Source: CAYRPN01 sp964426135
Lineage (GTDB): Bacteria; Planctomycetota; Phycisphaerae; Phycisphaerales; Phycisphaeraceae
Reading direction: 5' to 3'
Assembly (NCBI GenBank): GCA_964426135.1
Contig: CAYRPN010000008.1
Location: 1 to 64,000, forward strand
Length of the DNA: 64,000 nucleotides
The translations under genes were made by a program, and so were the position numbers. How positions within the stretch are numbered: the first letter of the stretch is position 1; the number at the start of each line of letters is the position of its first letter. The notes under the pieces are model-generated. The model worked only from the letters and a program-made list of their open reading frames with translations. It was not told where the DNA came from and made no database searches. Below are positions 42,891-53,338 of this stretch, in pieces.

Positions 42891-45047
42891 TCACGTATTC
42901 CTTGACGCCTTCCGCGGCTTCCCCTTCTTCCGCCAACCCTTTGGCCTCGGCATTCCCGCCGGCCCCGTCTGTGGTCCCGCTTTCAGTTCCGTGATCTGGT
43001 CGCGCAGCATCGCGGCGCGCTCGAACTCCAGTTTCTCCGCCGCTTCGAGCATTTCCCCTTCGAGTTTCACGATCATCTCGCTCACGTCGAGCTCTTCGTC
43101 GCTTTCCATGCCCACGGCTTTGCGCACGGTCTGGCGGGCGCGGAGTTCGATCTCGATGCCCCGGCGGATTTCCTTCTGGATCGTGCGCGGCGTGATGCCG
43201 TGCTCCGTGTTGTAGGCGACCTGCTTGGCGCGGCGGCGGTTGGTCTCGTCGATCGCCTGCTTCATCGCGGGAGTGACCGCGTCGGCGTAGAGAATCACCA
43301 GGGCATTGACGTTGCGGGCGGCGCGGCCGATCTGCTGGATCAGCGAGGTGGGGCTGCGCAGGAAGCCGGTCTTGTCCGCGTCCATGATCGCCACCAGCGA
43401 AACCTCCGGCAGGTCGAGTCCCTCACGCAAGAGATTCACGCCTACCAACACATCGAACTTGCCTTCGCGCAGGTTGCGGAGAATCTCCACGCGCTCCAGC
43501 GTTTCGATGTCGCTGTGCAGATACTCCGTCTTGAGGCCCTGCTCTTTGAGATAGGCGGCTAGATCCTCGGCGAGGCGCTTGGTGAGGGTGGTGACGAGCA
43601 CGCGCTCGCCGGCGGCGACGCGGAGTTTGGCCTGCTCCATCAGGTGCGGCACCTGGTTGCCTGCGGGAAAGATTTCGATGACCGGATCGATCAGACCCGT
43701 GGGCCGGATGACCTGCTCAACGACCACGCCGTCGGTTTTTTCCAGTTCGTACGGGCCCGGCGTGGCGCTGACGAAGATGACCTGCGGCCAGAGCTTTTCG
43801 CACTCGGCGAACATCATGGGGCGATTGTCCATCGCGCTGGGCAGGCGGAAGCCGTGCTCGACGAGGACCTTCTTGCGGGCCTGGTCACCGTGATACATGG
43901 CACGCATCTGGGGGAGCGTGACGTGGGATTCGTCGATGACGAGGAGCCAGGAGGAATTGGAAGGGACTGAGGGACCAAGGGACGGAGGGACTGAAGTTTC
44001 GGACCCTTCGTCCCTCGGTCCCTCGGTCCCTTCGTCCCTTTGTCGTTCGCAACACACCTCGAAATAGCTCCACAGCGAGTGCGGCGTGCTGCCGGGGGCG
44101 CGGCCGTCGAGGTGGCGGCTGTAGTTCTCGATGCCCGAGCAGTAGCCCACTTCCTGAATCATTTCCAGGTCGTACTTGGTGCGGGCGAGCAGTCGCTGCG
44201 CCTCCAGCAGTTTTCCCTCATGGCGAAGCTGCATCACGCGATGATCGAGCTCCGCGCGGATGGATTCGATCGCCGATTGCATCGTGGTCGCATCCATCAT
44301 GTAATGGACAGCCGGGAAGATGAAGATGATCTTCTCCTGCGCGAGGATTTCGCCGGTGAGCGGATTGATATATTCGAGTTTGTCGATCTCATCTCCGAAA
44401 AGCTCGATGCGATAGGCAAACTCTTCATCGGCGGGATGGATTTCGATGACATCGCCGCGGACGCGGTAGGTGCCGCGCTTGAAATCCACCTCCGCCCGTT
44501 TGTATTGCATGTCAGACAGGGCCAGGAGCAGATCGCGGCGCTGGATCACCTGGCCTCGGGCGAGGGTGATGACTTTCTTGCGGTATTCCTCCGGTGAACC
44601 GAGGCCGAAGATGCAGGACACGCTGGAGACGATGATGACATCGCGCCGGCTGATCAAGGCGCTGGTGGCGGCCAGACGCAGGCGGTCGAGGTCGTCATTG
44701 CGCGAGGCATCCTTCTCAATATAGATATCGCGCTGGGGAATGTATGCTTCCGGCTGGTAATAGTCGTAATACGAAACAAAATAGTGAACCGCATTGTCGG
44801 GGAACAGCTCGCGGAACTCTTCGTAGAGCTGGGCGGCAAGTGTCTTGTTGTGGCTGAGCACCAATGTAGGTTTGTTGACCCGGGCGATGGTGTTGGCGAT
44901 GGTGAAGGTTTTGCCGGTGCCGGTGGCGCCGAGGAGGGTCTGGTGTTTCTCGCCGTGCAGGAGGCCGTCCGTCAGCGCATCGATGGCGGCGGGCTGATCG
45001 CCCATGGGCTGGAAGTCGCTGACAAGCTGGAAGCGGTCGGGGTGCAT
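42891..45047 (-). CDS. uvrB: excinuclease ABC subunit B with in-frame palindromic insert
   Basis: A 718-residue nucleotide-excision-repair helicase-like protein that loads UvrC at damage. The Walker A is GATGTGKTF near residue 40, the beta-hairpin region VSYYDYYQPEAYIPQRDIYI, and DEAD-like VIDESHVTLPQ. The helicase part has VLVTTLTKRLAEDLAAYL and SLIQQIGRAARN, and a C-terminal UVR motif EMLEAAEKLEFERAAMLRDQ ends the core. Between LWSYFEV and LLVIDESH there are about 28 extra residues (RDEGTEGPRDEGSETSVPPS and on), encoded by a palindromic repeat, where E. coli has only a few. The start is ATG at 45047 (MHPDRFQ). Confidence 0.95.
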   Translation of the reverse strand: MHPDRFQLVSDFQPMGDQPAAIDALTDGLLHGEKHQTLLGATGTGKTFTIANTIARVNKPTLVLSHNKTLAAQLYEEFRELFPDNAVHYFVSYYDYYQPEAYIPQRDIYIEKDASRNDDLDRLRLAATSALISRRDVIIVSSVSCIFGLGSPEEYRKKVITLARGQVIQRRDLLLALSDMQYKRAEVDFKRGTYRVRGDVIEIHPADEEFAYRIELFGDEIDKLEYINPLTGEILAQEKIIFIFPAVHYMMDATTMQSAIESIRAELDHRVMQLRHEGKLLEAQRLLARTKYDLEMIQEVGYCSGIENYSRHLDGRAPGSTPHSLWSYFEVCCERQRDEGTEGPRDEGSETSVPPSLGPSVPSNSSWLLVIDESHVTLPQMRAMYHGDQARKKVLVEHGFRLPSAMDNRPMMFAECEKLWPQVIFVSATPGPYELEKTDGVVVEQVIRPTGLIDPVIEIFPAGNQVPHLMEQAKLRVAAGERVLVTTLTKRLAEDLAAYLKEQGLKTEYLHSDIETLERVEILRNLREGKFDVLVGVNLLREGLDLPEVSLVAIMDADKTGFLRSPTSLIQQIGRAARNVNALVILYADAVTPAMKQAIDETNRRRAKQVAYNTEHGITPRTIQKEIRRGIEIELRARQTVRKAVGMESDEELDVSEMIVKLEGEMLEAAEKLEFERAAMLRDQITELKAGPQTGPAGMPRPKGWRKKGKPRKASRNT
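43961..44040. repeat. GGGACC-type palindrome translated within uvrB
   Basis: Left arm AAGGGACTGAGGGACCAAGG and right arm GGTCCCTCGGTCCCTTCGTC are near-perfect inverted copies of about 35 bases. The uvrB frame runs through without a stop, giving about 27 residues. Three relatives lie in carB. Confidence 0.9.
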
Positions 45048-45076
45048 GCGCGGCGATTGTAGGCTGTCACAAAGCA

Positions 45077-45107
45077 ACAAACCCCGGCAGGCGGAGCCGG
45101 GGTTTGT
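45077..45107. terminator. 12-bp stem-loop near the uvrB start
   Basis: ACAAACCCCGGC and GCCGGGGTTTGT enclose a loop of AGGCGGA, with no T-run. It lies between the uvrB start and the end of the lipoprotein gene at 45133, so on the minus strand it follows the lipoprotein promoter region only weakly; it may be a REP-like hairpin, as the core resembles layer 1 at 36183. It could end transcription arriving from the 3' side of the lipoprotein gene. Confidence 0.45.
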
Positions 45108-45132
45108 GAATGTTTCGGGGTTCAGTCAAGTT

Positions 45133-45750
45133 TCACGGTGTCGTCGCTTCGCGCCACGGCGGCGTGATCACCATGCGCGGCAGCAGCGCCACCGTGTCGT
45201 AGCCGAACTTCAGCGGCTGCGCGAGCATCTGCTGCCCGTGGAACCAGTCCCAGATGTGGTTCTGCGATCCTGCGAGGGCGGCTTCGAGCTGCACATCGGC
45301 GGGGTCGCTTTCCTTAATCGCTGGTTCAGCGCGATCGAAGGGGCAATCCTTGAAGTAAGTCGGATAGTGGGCGGTCGTGCCGATGTCGGGTTTCACTTTG
45401 ATCTTCGCCCAATGCGAACGATCGAGCCCCTTCAGCGACGGCGCATCCCCAGCCGGGGCAGGTGCCGGCGCATCGGCGGGTCTTGGCGTTTCGGCTTTGG
45501 TCGCTTCGTTCGCCGGGGCCGGCGCTGCCGGGGCGGGTTGTTCCTGCAGGAACGCCACGGGCACGGTCTCCTCCGCATCGTCGCGGGCCAGCACGCTGCG
45601 GCCGTAGTCGTCGCGCGAAGGCGCCTTGGGCGCGGGCTCGCTCACGTTGTAGTGGGGCTGCTGAACATTCGGCGTGGCGCAGCCCCACAAGTTGCCGAAC
45701 CAGAGCACCATGCTCACCCAGAACACGAGCCAGCTCACTTTGTTCCACAT
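45133..45750 (-). CDS. lipoprotein of unknown function
   Basis: A 205-residue membrane lipoprotein. The leader WLVFWVSMVLWFGNLWGC ends in a lipobox-like LWGC, with Cys near residue 24 to be lipidated. A Pro/Ala-rich spacer (about residues 65-105) leads to a C-terminal part with HYPTYFKDCPFDRAEPAI and WDWFHGQQMLAQPLKFGYDT. No family recognised. GGAG stands 8 bases before the ATG at 45750. Its stop lies 85 bases before uvrB on the same strand, so the two might be co-transcribed. Confidence 0.75.
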   Translation of the reverse strand: MWNKVSWLVFWVSMVLWFGNLWGCATPNVQQPHYNVSEPAPKAPSRDDYGRSVLARDDAEETVPVAFLQEQPAPAAPAPANEATKAETPRPADAPAPAPAGDAPSLKGLDRSHWAKIKVKPDIGTTAHYPTYFKDCPFDRAEPAIKESDPADVQLEAALAGSQNHIWDWFHGQQMLAQPLKFGYDTVALLPRMVITPPWREATTP

Positions 45751-46056
45751 GACAGAAACTCCAGAACGAAGAATCACAACGGCTGCATGATACCGCGCCG
45801 CGGCGATGCGTGGAAGAGTCTGCAGATTGGGTGCGCCGGCCCCCGAGCGAAGCAGGCAGCGCGCCGGCGTCACGGCGCTCGTTGCCCGCGATACACTGCT
45901 CGTGTGCGCCGGTTGGAACCTGCATGCGCCGATCACGGAATGCCGACGAGCGCGAAAGTTGCGATTCGTCTCGGCGTGATCCCCAGGCAGGACCGTGTAG
46001 CTGACTTGAGAAGGCCGGTGTTGAACTCGATCCAGGATCAACGAACGAGACCAAAC

Positions 46057-47358
46057 ATGATTAATCAAATGAATCAACGCAGAGGCGACTCACGGGTGAT
46101 GTTGCTTGTGATGGTGCTGCTGGGTGGTGCCGTGTGTCACGCGCAGGTCAAGCAACCGGCCGCAGTGGCCGCGCGGACGACGCCGTGGGACATGAAGGTG
46201 CTTTCCAAGAAGCCGGCTGTTTTCCCCACGCAGGAGCGACCGGCCAAAGGGATGACCGCCTTCTTCTATGAAGGCGCCGCCTACAAGGGCAAGCCGACGA
46301 AGGTGTTCGCGTACTACGCCGCCCCGACCGGCACACCTCCCGCAGGCGGCTGGCCGGCGGTGGTGTGTGCGCACGGCGGCGGCGGGACGGCTTATCCGGA
46401 GTGGGTCAAGAAGTGGAACAGCAAAGGATACGCCGCCATCGCGATGGATCTGGAAGGCCATCTGCCCGGCGGCAAGTCGCATCATGTCGAGGGCAATTTC
46501 CCCACCGGCCAGGGGCATCCCGACGCCGGCCCGGCGCGGATCGATTACTTCGGCGATCGCGATTTGCCTGACACCGAGCAGTGGTTCTATCACGCCGTGG
46601 CCGATGTGATCCGCGCCAATTCCCTGCTGCGGACTTTCAAGGAAATCAATCCCGGCAAGATCGGCCTGACCGGCATCTCCTGGGGCGGCACGGTCGTGAG
46701 TACCGTCGCAGGCGTCGATTCGCGCTTCGCTTTTGTCGTTCCCGTTTACGGCGCCGGGTACATTCACGAGAGCGACAACCCCGGCCTCTCGCAATGGTTC
46801 CCGCCCAGGAACATGACCGCGGCGCAGTTCGAGGATTACACGAAGAAGTGGGATCCCTCAGCCCACCTGCCGCATGCGAAGATGCCGATGCTCTTCGTCA
46901 CCTCCGTGGCGGACCCTGTTTTTCAGATCGATATTTTCTCCAAGTCCGCCAAGGCGGCGGGCGGGCCCAGCACGCTCTCCCTGAAGCCGTGGATGATCCA
47001 CGGCCATGGCAACGGCTGGGAGGATCCGGTTGAAATCTACGCGTTTGCCGACAGTGTCGTGAAAGCCGGCGCCGCTCTACCGAAGATCGAGCGACCGACG
47101 CTCAACGCCGAGACGGGCAAAGTCCACGCCAAGTACACCGAAGGCTTCAGCGAAGCGTGGGTCTACTACACGACCTCCGGCGCCAGTTTCAAAGACCGCA
47201 AGTGGGCGTTCATCCAGTGCAACATAGGCAAAGGCGAGTTGATCTCACAGCAGCCTCTGCCCAAGGGAACCACGGCGTTTCTGGTCTATGGGTTCAAGGC
47301 CCAGGGCGGCGGCCGCAGCAATCACTCGTCCTCCGAGTTGGTTGTGATCAAACCGTGA
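46057..47358 (+). CDS. secreted alpha/beta hydrolase (acetylxylan esterase/DLH-like)
   Basis: A 433-residue exported esterase. A signal peptide (VMLLVMVLLGGAVCHAQ) follows a short hydrophilic start. The hydrolase core shows VVCAHGGGGTAYPEW (oxyanion loop), GLTGISWGGTVVSTVAGVD with the nucleophile Ser in GISWGG, FVTSVADPVF for the acid and MIHGHGNGW for the His. It probably removes acetyl groups from plant or algal polysaccharides. A sulfatase gene follows 26 bases on, so the two are likely co-expressed for polysaccharide breakdown. The ATG at 46057 is used; one at 46069 is possible. Confidence 0.8.
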   Translation: MINQMNQRRGDSRVMLLVMVLLGGAVCHAQVKQPAAVAARTTPWDMKVLSKKPAVFPTQERPAKGMTAFFYEGAAYKGKPTKVFAYYAAPTGTPPAGGWPAVVCAHGGGGTAYPEWVKKWNSKGYAAIAMDLEGHLPGGKSHHVEGNFPTGQGHPDAGPARIDYFGDRDLPDTEQWFYHAVADVIRANSLLRTFKEINPGKIGLTGISWGGTVVSTVAGVDSRFAFVVPVYGAGYIHESDNPGLSQWFPPRNMTAAQFEDYTKKWDPSAHLPHAKMPMLFVTSVADPVFQIDIFSKSAKAAGGPSTLSLKPWMIHGHGNGWEDPVEIYAFADSVVKAGAALPKIERPTLNAETGKVHAKYTEGFSEAWVYYTTSGASFKDRKWAFIQCNIGKGELISQQPLPKGTTAFLVYGFKAQGGGRSNHSSSELVVIKP

Positions 47359-47384
47359 AGCCGATCGGATACGGAAACGAGAAT

Positions 47385-49091
<1,707 letters not shown>

Positions 49092-49217
49092 TCAGGCCGA
49101 TGCGTTCCGTTCGGCCACGAACCGCGATGCACGTTCTTTCATAGGCTCGCACGAGGGCGGAGAGTTATCATGTCTTGACCACTTGGCAGGCTCCGTTGCT
49201 GTTTCCAGGAGTGCTCG

Positions 49218-50114
49218 ATGAACCCCACGCTCGACCGTCGTCAGATACTGTCCGGTTCGCTGGCCGCGATTGCCGGCGCTGCGCTCGCCCGGTCGTCGCG
49301 TAACGCCAAGGCGGAACCCGTACCGCAGGTGGCGGTGGTCGTCGAGGCGCAGCCGCGCAAGTTCGAGGTGGGCACGGTGACGTACAACTTCCTGAAGGAC
49401 GCGTCGCTGGAGGAGGCGATCGTCACCTGTGAAAAAGCGAACTTCAAATGCCTGGAACTCCGCAGCACGCACAAGCATGGCGTCGAACCTGCGATGACCA
49501 AGGACGAGCGCAAGGCGGTGCGACAGCGCTTCACGAAGACGCCGGTGAAACTCTTCGGCCTTGGCAGCGCGTGTGAGTTCCACTCGGAGAAGGCCGACGT
49601 GGTGAAGAAGAACATTGAGGAAGCAAAAGCGTTCGTCGCCCTGGCTGCTGACGTCGGCGCGACGGGTGTGAAGGTCCGCCCCAACGCTCTGCCCAAGGGC
49701 GTCGCCGTGGAAGACACGCTCAAGCAGATCGGCCTGGCGGCGCAGGAGGTCGCCAGGTTCGCTGAGCAACACAAGATCGAAATCTGGTTCGAGGTGCACG
49801 GTCCAGGCACCAGCGATCCGGCCGCGGTGAAAAAGATCATCGACCACGCCGCCCACCCGCTCGTGGGCGTGACCTGGAACAGCAACCCCACCGACCTGAA
49901 GAACGGCTCGATCGCCGAGGGTTTCGCGCTCCTGAAGAATCACATCCGCTGCGTGCACATCCACGATTTCTACGACCCGTATCCGTACCGCGAACTCTTC
50001 GCACTGCTGCGCTCCATCGGCTATGACCGGTTCGTGGAGGCCGAATCGCCGGAGACGAAAGACCCGCTGCGGGTGATGAAGTATTACCGGGCGATGTTTG
50101 AGATGTTGGGGTGA
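49218..50114 (+). CDS. exported sugar phosphate isomerase/epimerase-like TIM barrel
   Basis: A 298-residue relative of the genes at 17058 and 62180. The N-terminus TLDRRQILSGSLAAIAGAAL is a twin-arginine-like signal. Barrel strands include KFEVGTVTYNFLKDASLEEA, FKCLELRSTHKHGVE, IEIWFEVHGPGT (with Glu/His at the metal position), VGVTWNSNPTD, and IRCVHIHDFYDPYPYREL. An AGGAG lies before the ATG. It follows the sulfatase on the same strand by about 130 bases and probably belongs to the same carbohydrate-use group. The reaction is unproven. Confidence 0.85.
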   Translation: MNPTLDRRQILSGSLAAIAGAALARSSRNAKAEPVPQVAVVVEAQPRKFEVGTVTYNFLKDASLEEAIVTCEKANFKCLELRSTHKHGVEPAMTKDERKAVRQRFTKTPVKLFGLGSACEFHSEKADVVKKNIEEAKAFVALAADVGATGVKVRPNALPKGVAVEDTLKQIGLAAQEVARFAEQHKIEIWFEVHGPGTSDPAAVKKIIDHAAHPLVGVTWNSNPTDLKNGSIAEGFALLKNHIRCVHIHDFYDPYPYRELFALLRSIGYDRFVEAESPETKDPLRVMKYYRAMFEMLG

Positions 50115-50160
50115 AGTCGTCAGCAGGAGGAATCGAAACGCGGCGCCAAGTGGGTGCATC

Positions 50161-51204
50161 ATGCAAGTATTGCCAGCCAGGCCAGCTGCGCGATCGGTTC
50201 CGCGGTGGCGAAAGCGTTTCGCCAGCGGAGCGCTCGCGTTGATTGCGACCATCGTGATTGCATACATCTTGTGGTCGCCAGGACTTGACGTGGATGATGG
50301 TCGCCACGATCGCGGAACGAACGCGCTTTGGCTCCAGCATGGCTGGCTGGCAGACGATGCGTGGCTTGTTCGCAATAAGCGCGATGCCGCGCGGTTCCGA
50401 GATCCGGCGAAGCTTCGCGAACTTGGTCAATTGTTGCGAACCAATCACATCACAGACATTTTTCCTCATCTATGTCCGAGCAGTGCTGCTGGTGACATCG
50501 CGCCCTGGGACTCGAGGCAAGTGGAAAGGCTCCTGGATGAGTTACCCGGAATTCGTGTGATGCCGTGGGTTGGCGGCGTGCTGGGTGACAGCGCGAGACC
50601 TGACGCCAGCACCTGGAGAGCGGGATTTGTGCGGTCGGTGTCGAATCTCCTGCGCGAGCACCCGAGGCTGGCGGGCGTCCAGGTGAACATCGAGCCGATG
50701 CCGTCGGGCAACCAAGACTTTCTGTTGCTACTGGCCGAACTTCGCGCCGCGATGCCGTCCGGAAAGGTCCTTTCGGTGGCTGCCTATCCGCCCCCGACAC
50801 GCTGGCAATCCGCGCCCGAAGTGCATTGGTCTGAAGACTACTTTCGGGCGGTCGCCAAGGAAGCGGATCAGCTCGCGGTCATGATGTACGACACTTCGAT
50901 TCGGCTTGCCAAGCCTTATGAACATGTCATGTCAGCATGGACGAGCGAGGTGCTTCTGTGGGCAGGGAACAAGCCGGTTCTCCTTGGCGTGCCGACATAC
51001 GACGACGCCGGCGTTGGATACCACCATCGAGACGTGGAGAACCTTGAGCATGCATTGCGTGGCGTGCATGCGCGCCTGGCCGGATACGGTCGGCTTCCAA
51101 CGAATTATCAAGGGGTGGCGATCTATTGCGAGTGGGAAATGGATGACGCGGAGTGGACCTACTGGCGAAAGTACTTCGTCAATCCAAGCCTCGCGCCGCC
51201 TTGA
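50161..51204 (+). CDS. membrane-anchored GH18-like glycosidase-type protein
   Basis: A 347-residue protein with one N-terminal membrane anchor (FASGALALIATIVIAYILW). The outside part looks like a chitinase-like (GH18) TIM barrel: GIRVMPWVGGVLGDSA, LAGVQVNIEPMPSG at the strand 4 position where the catalytic acid lies, and VMMYDTSIRLA at strand 6. It lacks a full DxxDxDxE motif, so it may be non-catalytic or a divergent member. Its last 26 bases overlap the convergent antitoxin gene. Confidence 0.6.
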   Translation: MQVLPARPAARSVPRWRKRFASGALALIATIVIAYILWSPGLDVDDGRHDRGTNALWLQHGWLADDAWLVRNKRDAARFRDPAKLRELGQLLRTNHITDIFPHLCPSSAAGDIAPWDSRQVERLLDELPGIRVMPWVGGVLGDSARPDASTWRAGFVRSVSNLLREHPRLAGVQVNIEPMPSGNQDFLLLLAELRAAMPSGKVLSVAAYPPPTRWQSAPEVHWSEDYFRAVAKEADQLAVMMYDTSIRLAKPYEHVMSAWTSEVLLWAGNKPVLLGVPTYDDAGVGYHHRDVENLEHALRGVHARLAGYGRLPTNYQGVAIYCEWEMDDAEWTYWRKYFVNPSLAPP

Positions 51205-51490
51205 CACTCAACGACACTCCCATCGCTCTCGTCACGGCAACCAGCGTGGACAGACGCGGATTGCCTCGCGGCGAGAGCGCTCGATAAAGGCTTTCACGCT
51301 CGATGCCGGCCGCCTTGGCGACCTTGGCGACGCCGTGCGCCTTGGCAAGGTGCCGAAGCGCGACGAGCAATACCTTTGGATCGTCGGAGTCCTCCAGGGC
51401 CGCCTGCAGATAGGCCGCGGCGAACTTCGGGTTCGTGCGGAGCTTGCGGATCATCACGTCGTCGTGGGAAATGGCGGTCTTGGTGGTCAT
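51179..51490 (-). CDS. antitoxin, HigA-type addiction module antidote
   Basis: A 103-residue DNA-binding antidote. The helix-turn-helix is KVAKAAGIERESLYRALSPR near residue 63, with GNPRLSTLVAVTRAMGVSLS after it, the pattern of the addiction-module antidote family TIGR02684. It neutralises the toxin encoded just upstream and probably represses the operon. The start overlaps the toxin stop by four bases. Toxin-first order is typical of HigBA-like pairs. Confidence 0.9.
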   Translation of the reverse strand: MTTKTAISHDDVMIRKLRTNPKFAAAYLQAALEDSDDPKVLLVALRHLAKAHGVAKVAKAAGIERESLYRALSPRGNPRLSTLVAVTRAMGVSLSVKAARGLD

Positions 51491-51816
51491 TTGGAACGGG
51501 TCCTTCGTTTGTAGTCGTTCAAATTCGCCATCGCTTGCTTGATGTCGCCCGATTGAGTGCTCTTGTCTCCGCCAGCCAGAAGCAGCACGCACATCCTGGT
51601 GACTTTTGCGTAGTACACACGATATCCGGGGCCAACATCGATTCGCAGTTCCCAGACGCCGCTGCCAACCGGCTTGCAGTCGCCGAAATGACCGCCGGCC
51701 AACCGGGCGAGTCGCGCGGCGATCCGCGCGGCCACCACGTCGTCGCCGAGCGAGGAGAGCCACGTCTCGAAGACGTTTTTGCCGCTCTCGGTGACGTAGT
51801 GATAGATTTCAACCAT
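51487..51816 (-). CDS. toxin, RelE/HigB-type addiction module killer
   Basis: A 109-residue RelE-superfamily protein, likely a ribosome-dependent mRNA interferase. Visible family pattern: VFETWLSSLGDDVVAARIAA, LAGGHFGDCKPVGSGVWELR, IDVGPGYRVYYA and VLLLAGGDKSTQSGDIKQA, as in the TIGR02683 killer proteins. The Lys/Arg residues of the C-terminus (YKRRTRSK) may bind RNA. It is the first gene of a two-gene operon with the antitoxin. Confidence 0.9.
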   Translation of the reverse strand: MVEIYHYVTESGKNVFETWLSSLGDDVVAARIAARLARLAGGHFGDCKPVGSGVWELRIDVGPGYRVYYAKVTRMCVLLLAGGDKSTQSGDIKQAMANLNDYKRRTRSK

Positions 51817-51876
51817 CCCCGGAGATTGTAATTTATAAGTTACTCAATGGCAAGCGACAGCGCGGAGGCCGTCGCC

Positions 51877-52779
51877 TCACGCCGCCTTGCCCTTGCCCAT
51901 CTCCACCGGCACCGGGTGGGTCACGCCGTGCATCAGTGTCTGGCGGATCGCGTGGTCCATGATCCACCACGGGCGGGTCTTCAGTTGCTGCCAGAGCAGG
52001 TTGCGGGCGTGCTGCGGCTGCAGTTCCACCTCGGCCAGGGCGTGGATGCGCAGGCGTTCGTCGCAGTTGCGCCACAGCAGGTATTGCTGCCGCAGGGGCA
52101 GGTCGCGGGTGTAGCGCTGGGCGGCGGCGACGAGTTCGAGGCCGCGATGAAGCGTCGCCTGGGCGCTGATGCGGGCTTCGCGCACCGCGGCGAGTGGTTG
52201 CGGGACGACCGTCGGCGTGACGCCGGCGACGAGCAGCCGGCATGCGTATTCGTAATCGAACGCCAGCGGCAGTGTCGCATCGAACGCGCCATGCTCCTGC
52301 AGCAGCGACCGCCGGATGAACGTGGACGCCAGTGGCAGTTCACCGGCATCGTGCGTGAGGAATTGCAGCAGCGAGCCCGGCGCGGCGATGGAGTTCACGC
52401 CCAGTTCCATGTCGTCGTCGTTCACTCGCACGGTCTGTCCGACCAGCCAGGGAATACGGTCGCTGCCTTCCATGCGCCGGCTGACTTCAGTCAGCGCGCC
52501 GGGCAGGAGCAGATCATCGACGAAGCCGACGATCTCGCCCTCCGCCAGTTCCAGCGCGACATTGATTGCCTGGGGAACCGTGGCGTGCCGCTCGCTGATC
52601 CAGGTGAGTTCGTTTTCGTACAGGCTGATGACCTCGCCGGTCTCATCGGTGCAGCCGCGGTCGATGACGATGTATTGCGTGTCGTCGTAGCCCTGATCGA
52701 GCACGGAGCAGATGGTGCGCTCGATCGTGGTGACGGCGTTGCGGCAGGTCGTGATGATCGTGAATCGCGGCTTGCGCAT
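51877..52779 (-). CDS. family 2 glycosyltransferase
   Basis: A 300-residue GT-A glycosyltransferase. The N-terminus FTIITTCRNAVTTIERTICS is typical, followed by YIVIDRGCTDETGEVIS (nucleotide-binding Asp), GEIVGFVDDLLLPGAL (DxD position, here VDD), and LAFDYEYACRLLVAGV in the acceptor region. It has no membrane segment. It is isolated from the main glycan cluster. Donor and acceptor are unknown. Confidence 0.85.
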   Translation of the reverse strand: MRKPRFTIITTCRNAVTTIERTICSVLDQGYDDTQYIVIDRGCTDETGEVISLYENELTWISERHATVPQAINVALELAEGEIVGFVDDLLLPGALTEVSRRMEGSDRIPWLVGQTVRVNDDDMELGVNSIAAPGSLLQFLTHDAGELPLASTFIRRSLLQEHGAFDATLPLAFDYEYACRLLVAGVTPTVVPQPLAAVREARISAQATLHRGLELVAAAQRYTRDLPLRQQYLLWRNCDERLRIHALAEVELQPQHARNLLWQQLKTRPWWIMDHAIRQTLMHGVTHPVPVEMGKGKAA

Positions 52780-53023
52780 GGTGTGTTCCAGGCTTGTGGC
52801 TCAGGTTGTCGCGTTCTTCCGGCGGTGACGACTGTGACGTTTGTGACGACTTCACTCTTATCGGTCGGGACCGGGCCGCAGTTGAGAGTCAAACGGCTGT
52901 TGTGAGTCGCGGCCGCTGGATTGCCGGCCGTGGCCCTCCGATGTCATGGAAGGTGAACGCCCGCAAGAGCACGGGCAGACGGGCCATCCGGCGATGGGGC
53001 GCCGCACGCGTCCGTGGGTCTGC

Positions 53024-53163
53024 CAACTTTTCCGGGGGCGGCGTTTGTCCCCGCTCCTGTTTGCACACGCGTAGGGTGGACCGGCCCTCACCCCAGCCCT
53101 CTCCCGGAGGGAGAGGGGGCCGGAGCTGCATTGCCCCGGAAGTTTGGGCAGCCCCAGCGTCCG
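53024..53163. repeat. composite palindrome with CCCTCTCC core, copy 4
   Basis: Outer arms GGTCTGCCAACTTTTCCGGG (about 53016 on) and CCCCGGAAGTTTGGGCAGCC (to 53155). The inner part has GTTTGCACACGC, GGGTGGACC and the core CCTCACCCCAGCCCTCTCCC (53081-53123). The core orientation is opposite to copy 3 (21837), while the outer flank is the same. The rest of the 52780-53338 gap is free of genes. Confidence 0.75.
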
Positions 53164-53212
53164 TCCGTGCCAACCTTGTTCTCGCCGTTCCTTCGCCTGT
53201 TTGGCACAATAA

Positions 53213-53312
53213 GGAACCGTGCAAGATTAACTCCGCAGATTCGAATCGCTTCGCTCCCAGCCGGACGACTTGGAAAGTCGTCCCACATTCGATGTTGATC
53301 CTGCACGGCTCC
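53213..53312 (+). mobile_element. 100-bp MITE-like element, copy 2
   Basis: Same length and ends as copy 1 (GGAACCGTGCAAGATTAAC at the left, GTTGATCCTGCACGGCTCC at the right). It is flanked by TAA on both sides. It lies 26 bases before the SMP-30 gene; copy 3 lies 65 bases after that gene in the opposite sense. Confidence 0.85.
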
Positions 53313-53338
53313 TAACTGTTCCATCCGGAGACCCCGTC

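Noticed and set aside
45077..45107. Classical Rho-independent terminator
   Set aside because: The stem is strong but lacks a T-run on either strand; listed only at low confidence and possibly a REP-like hairpin.
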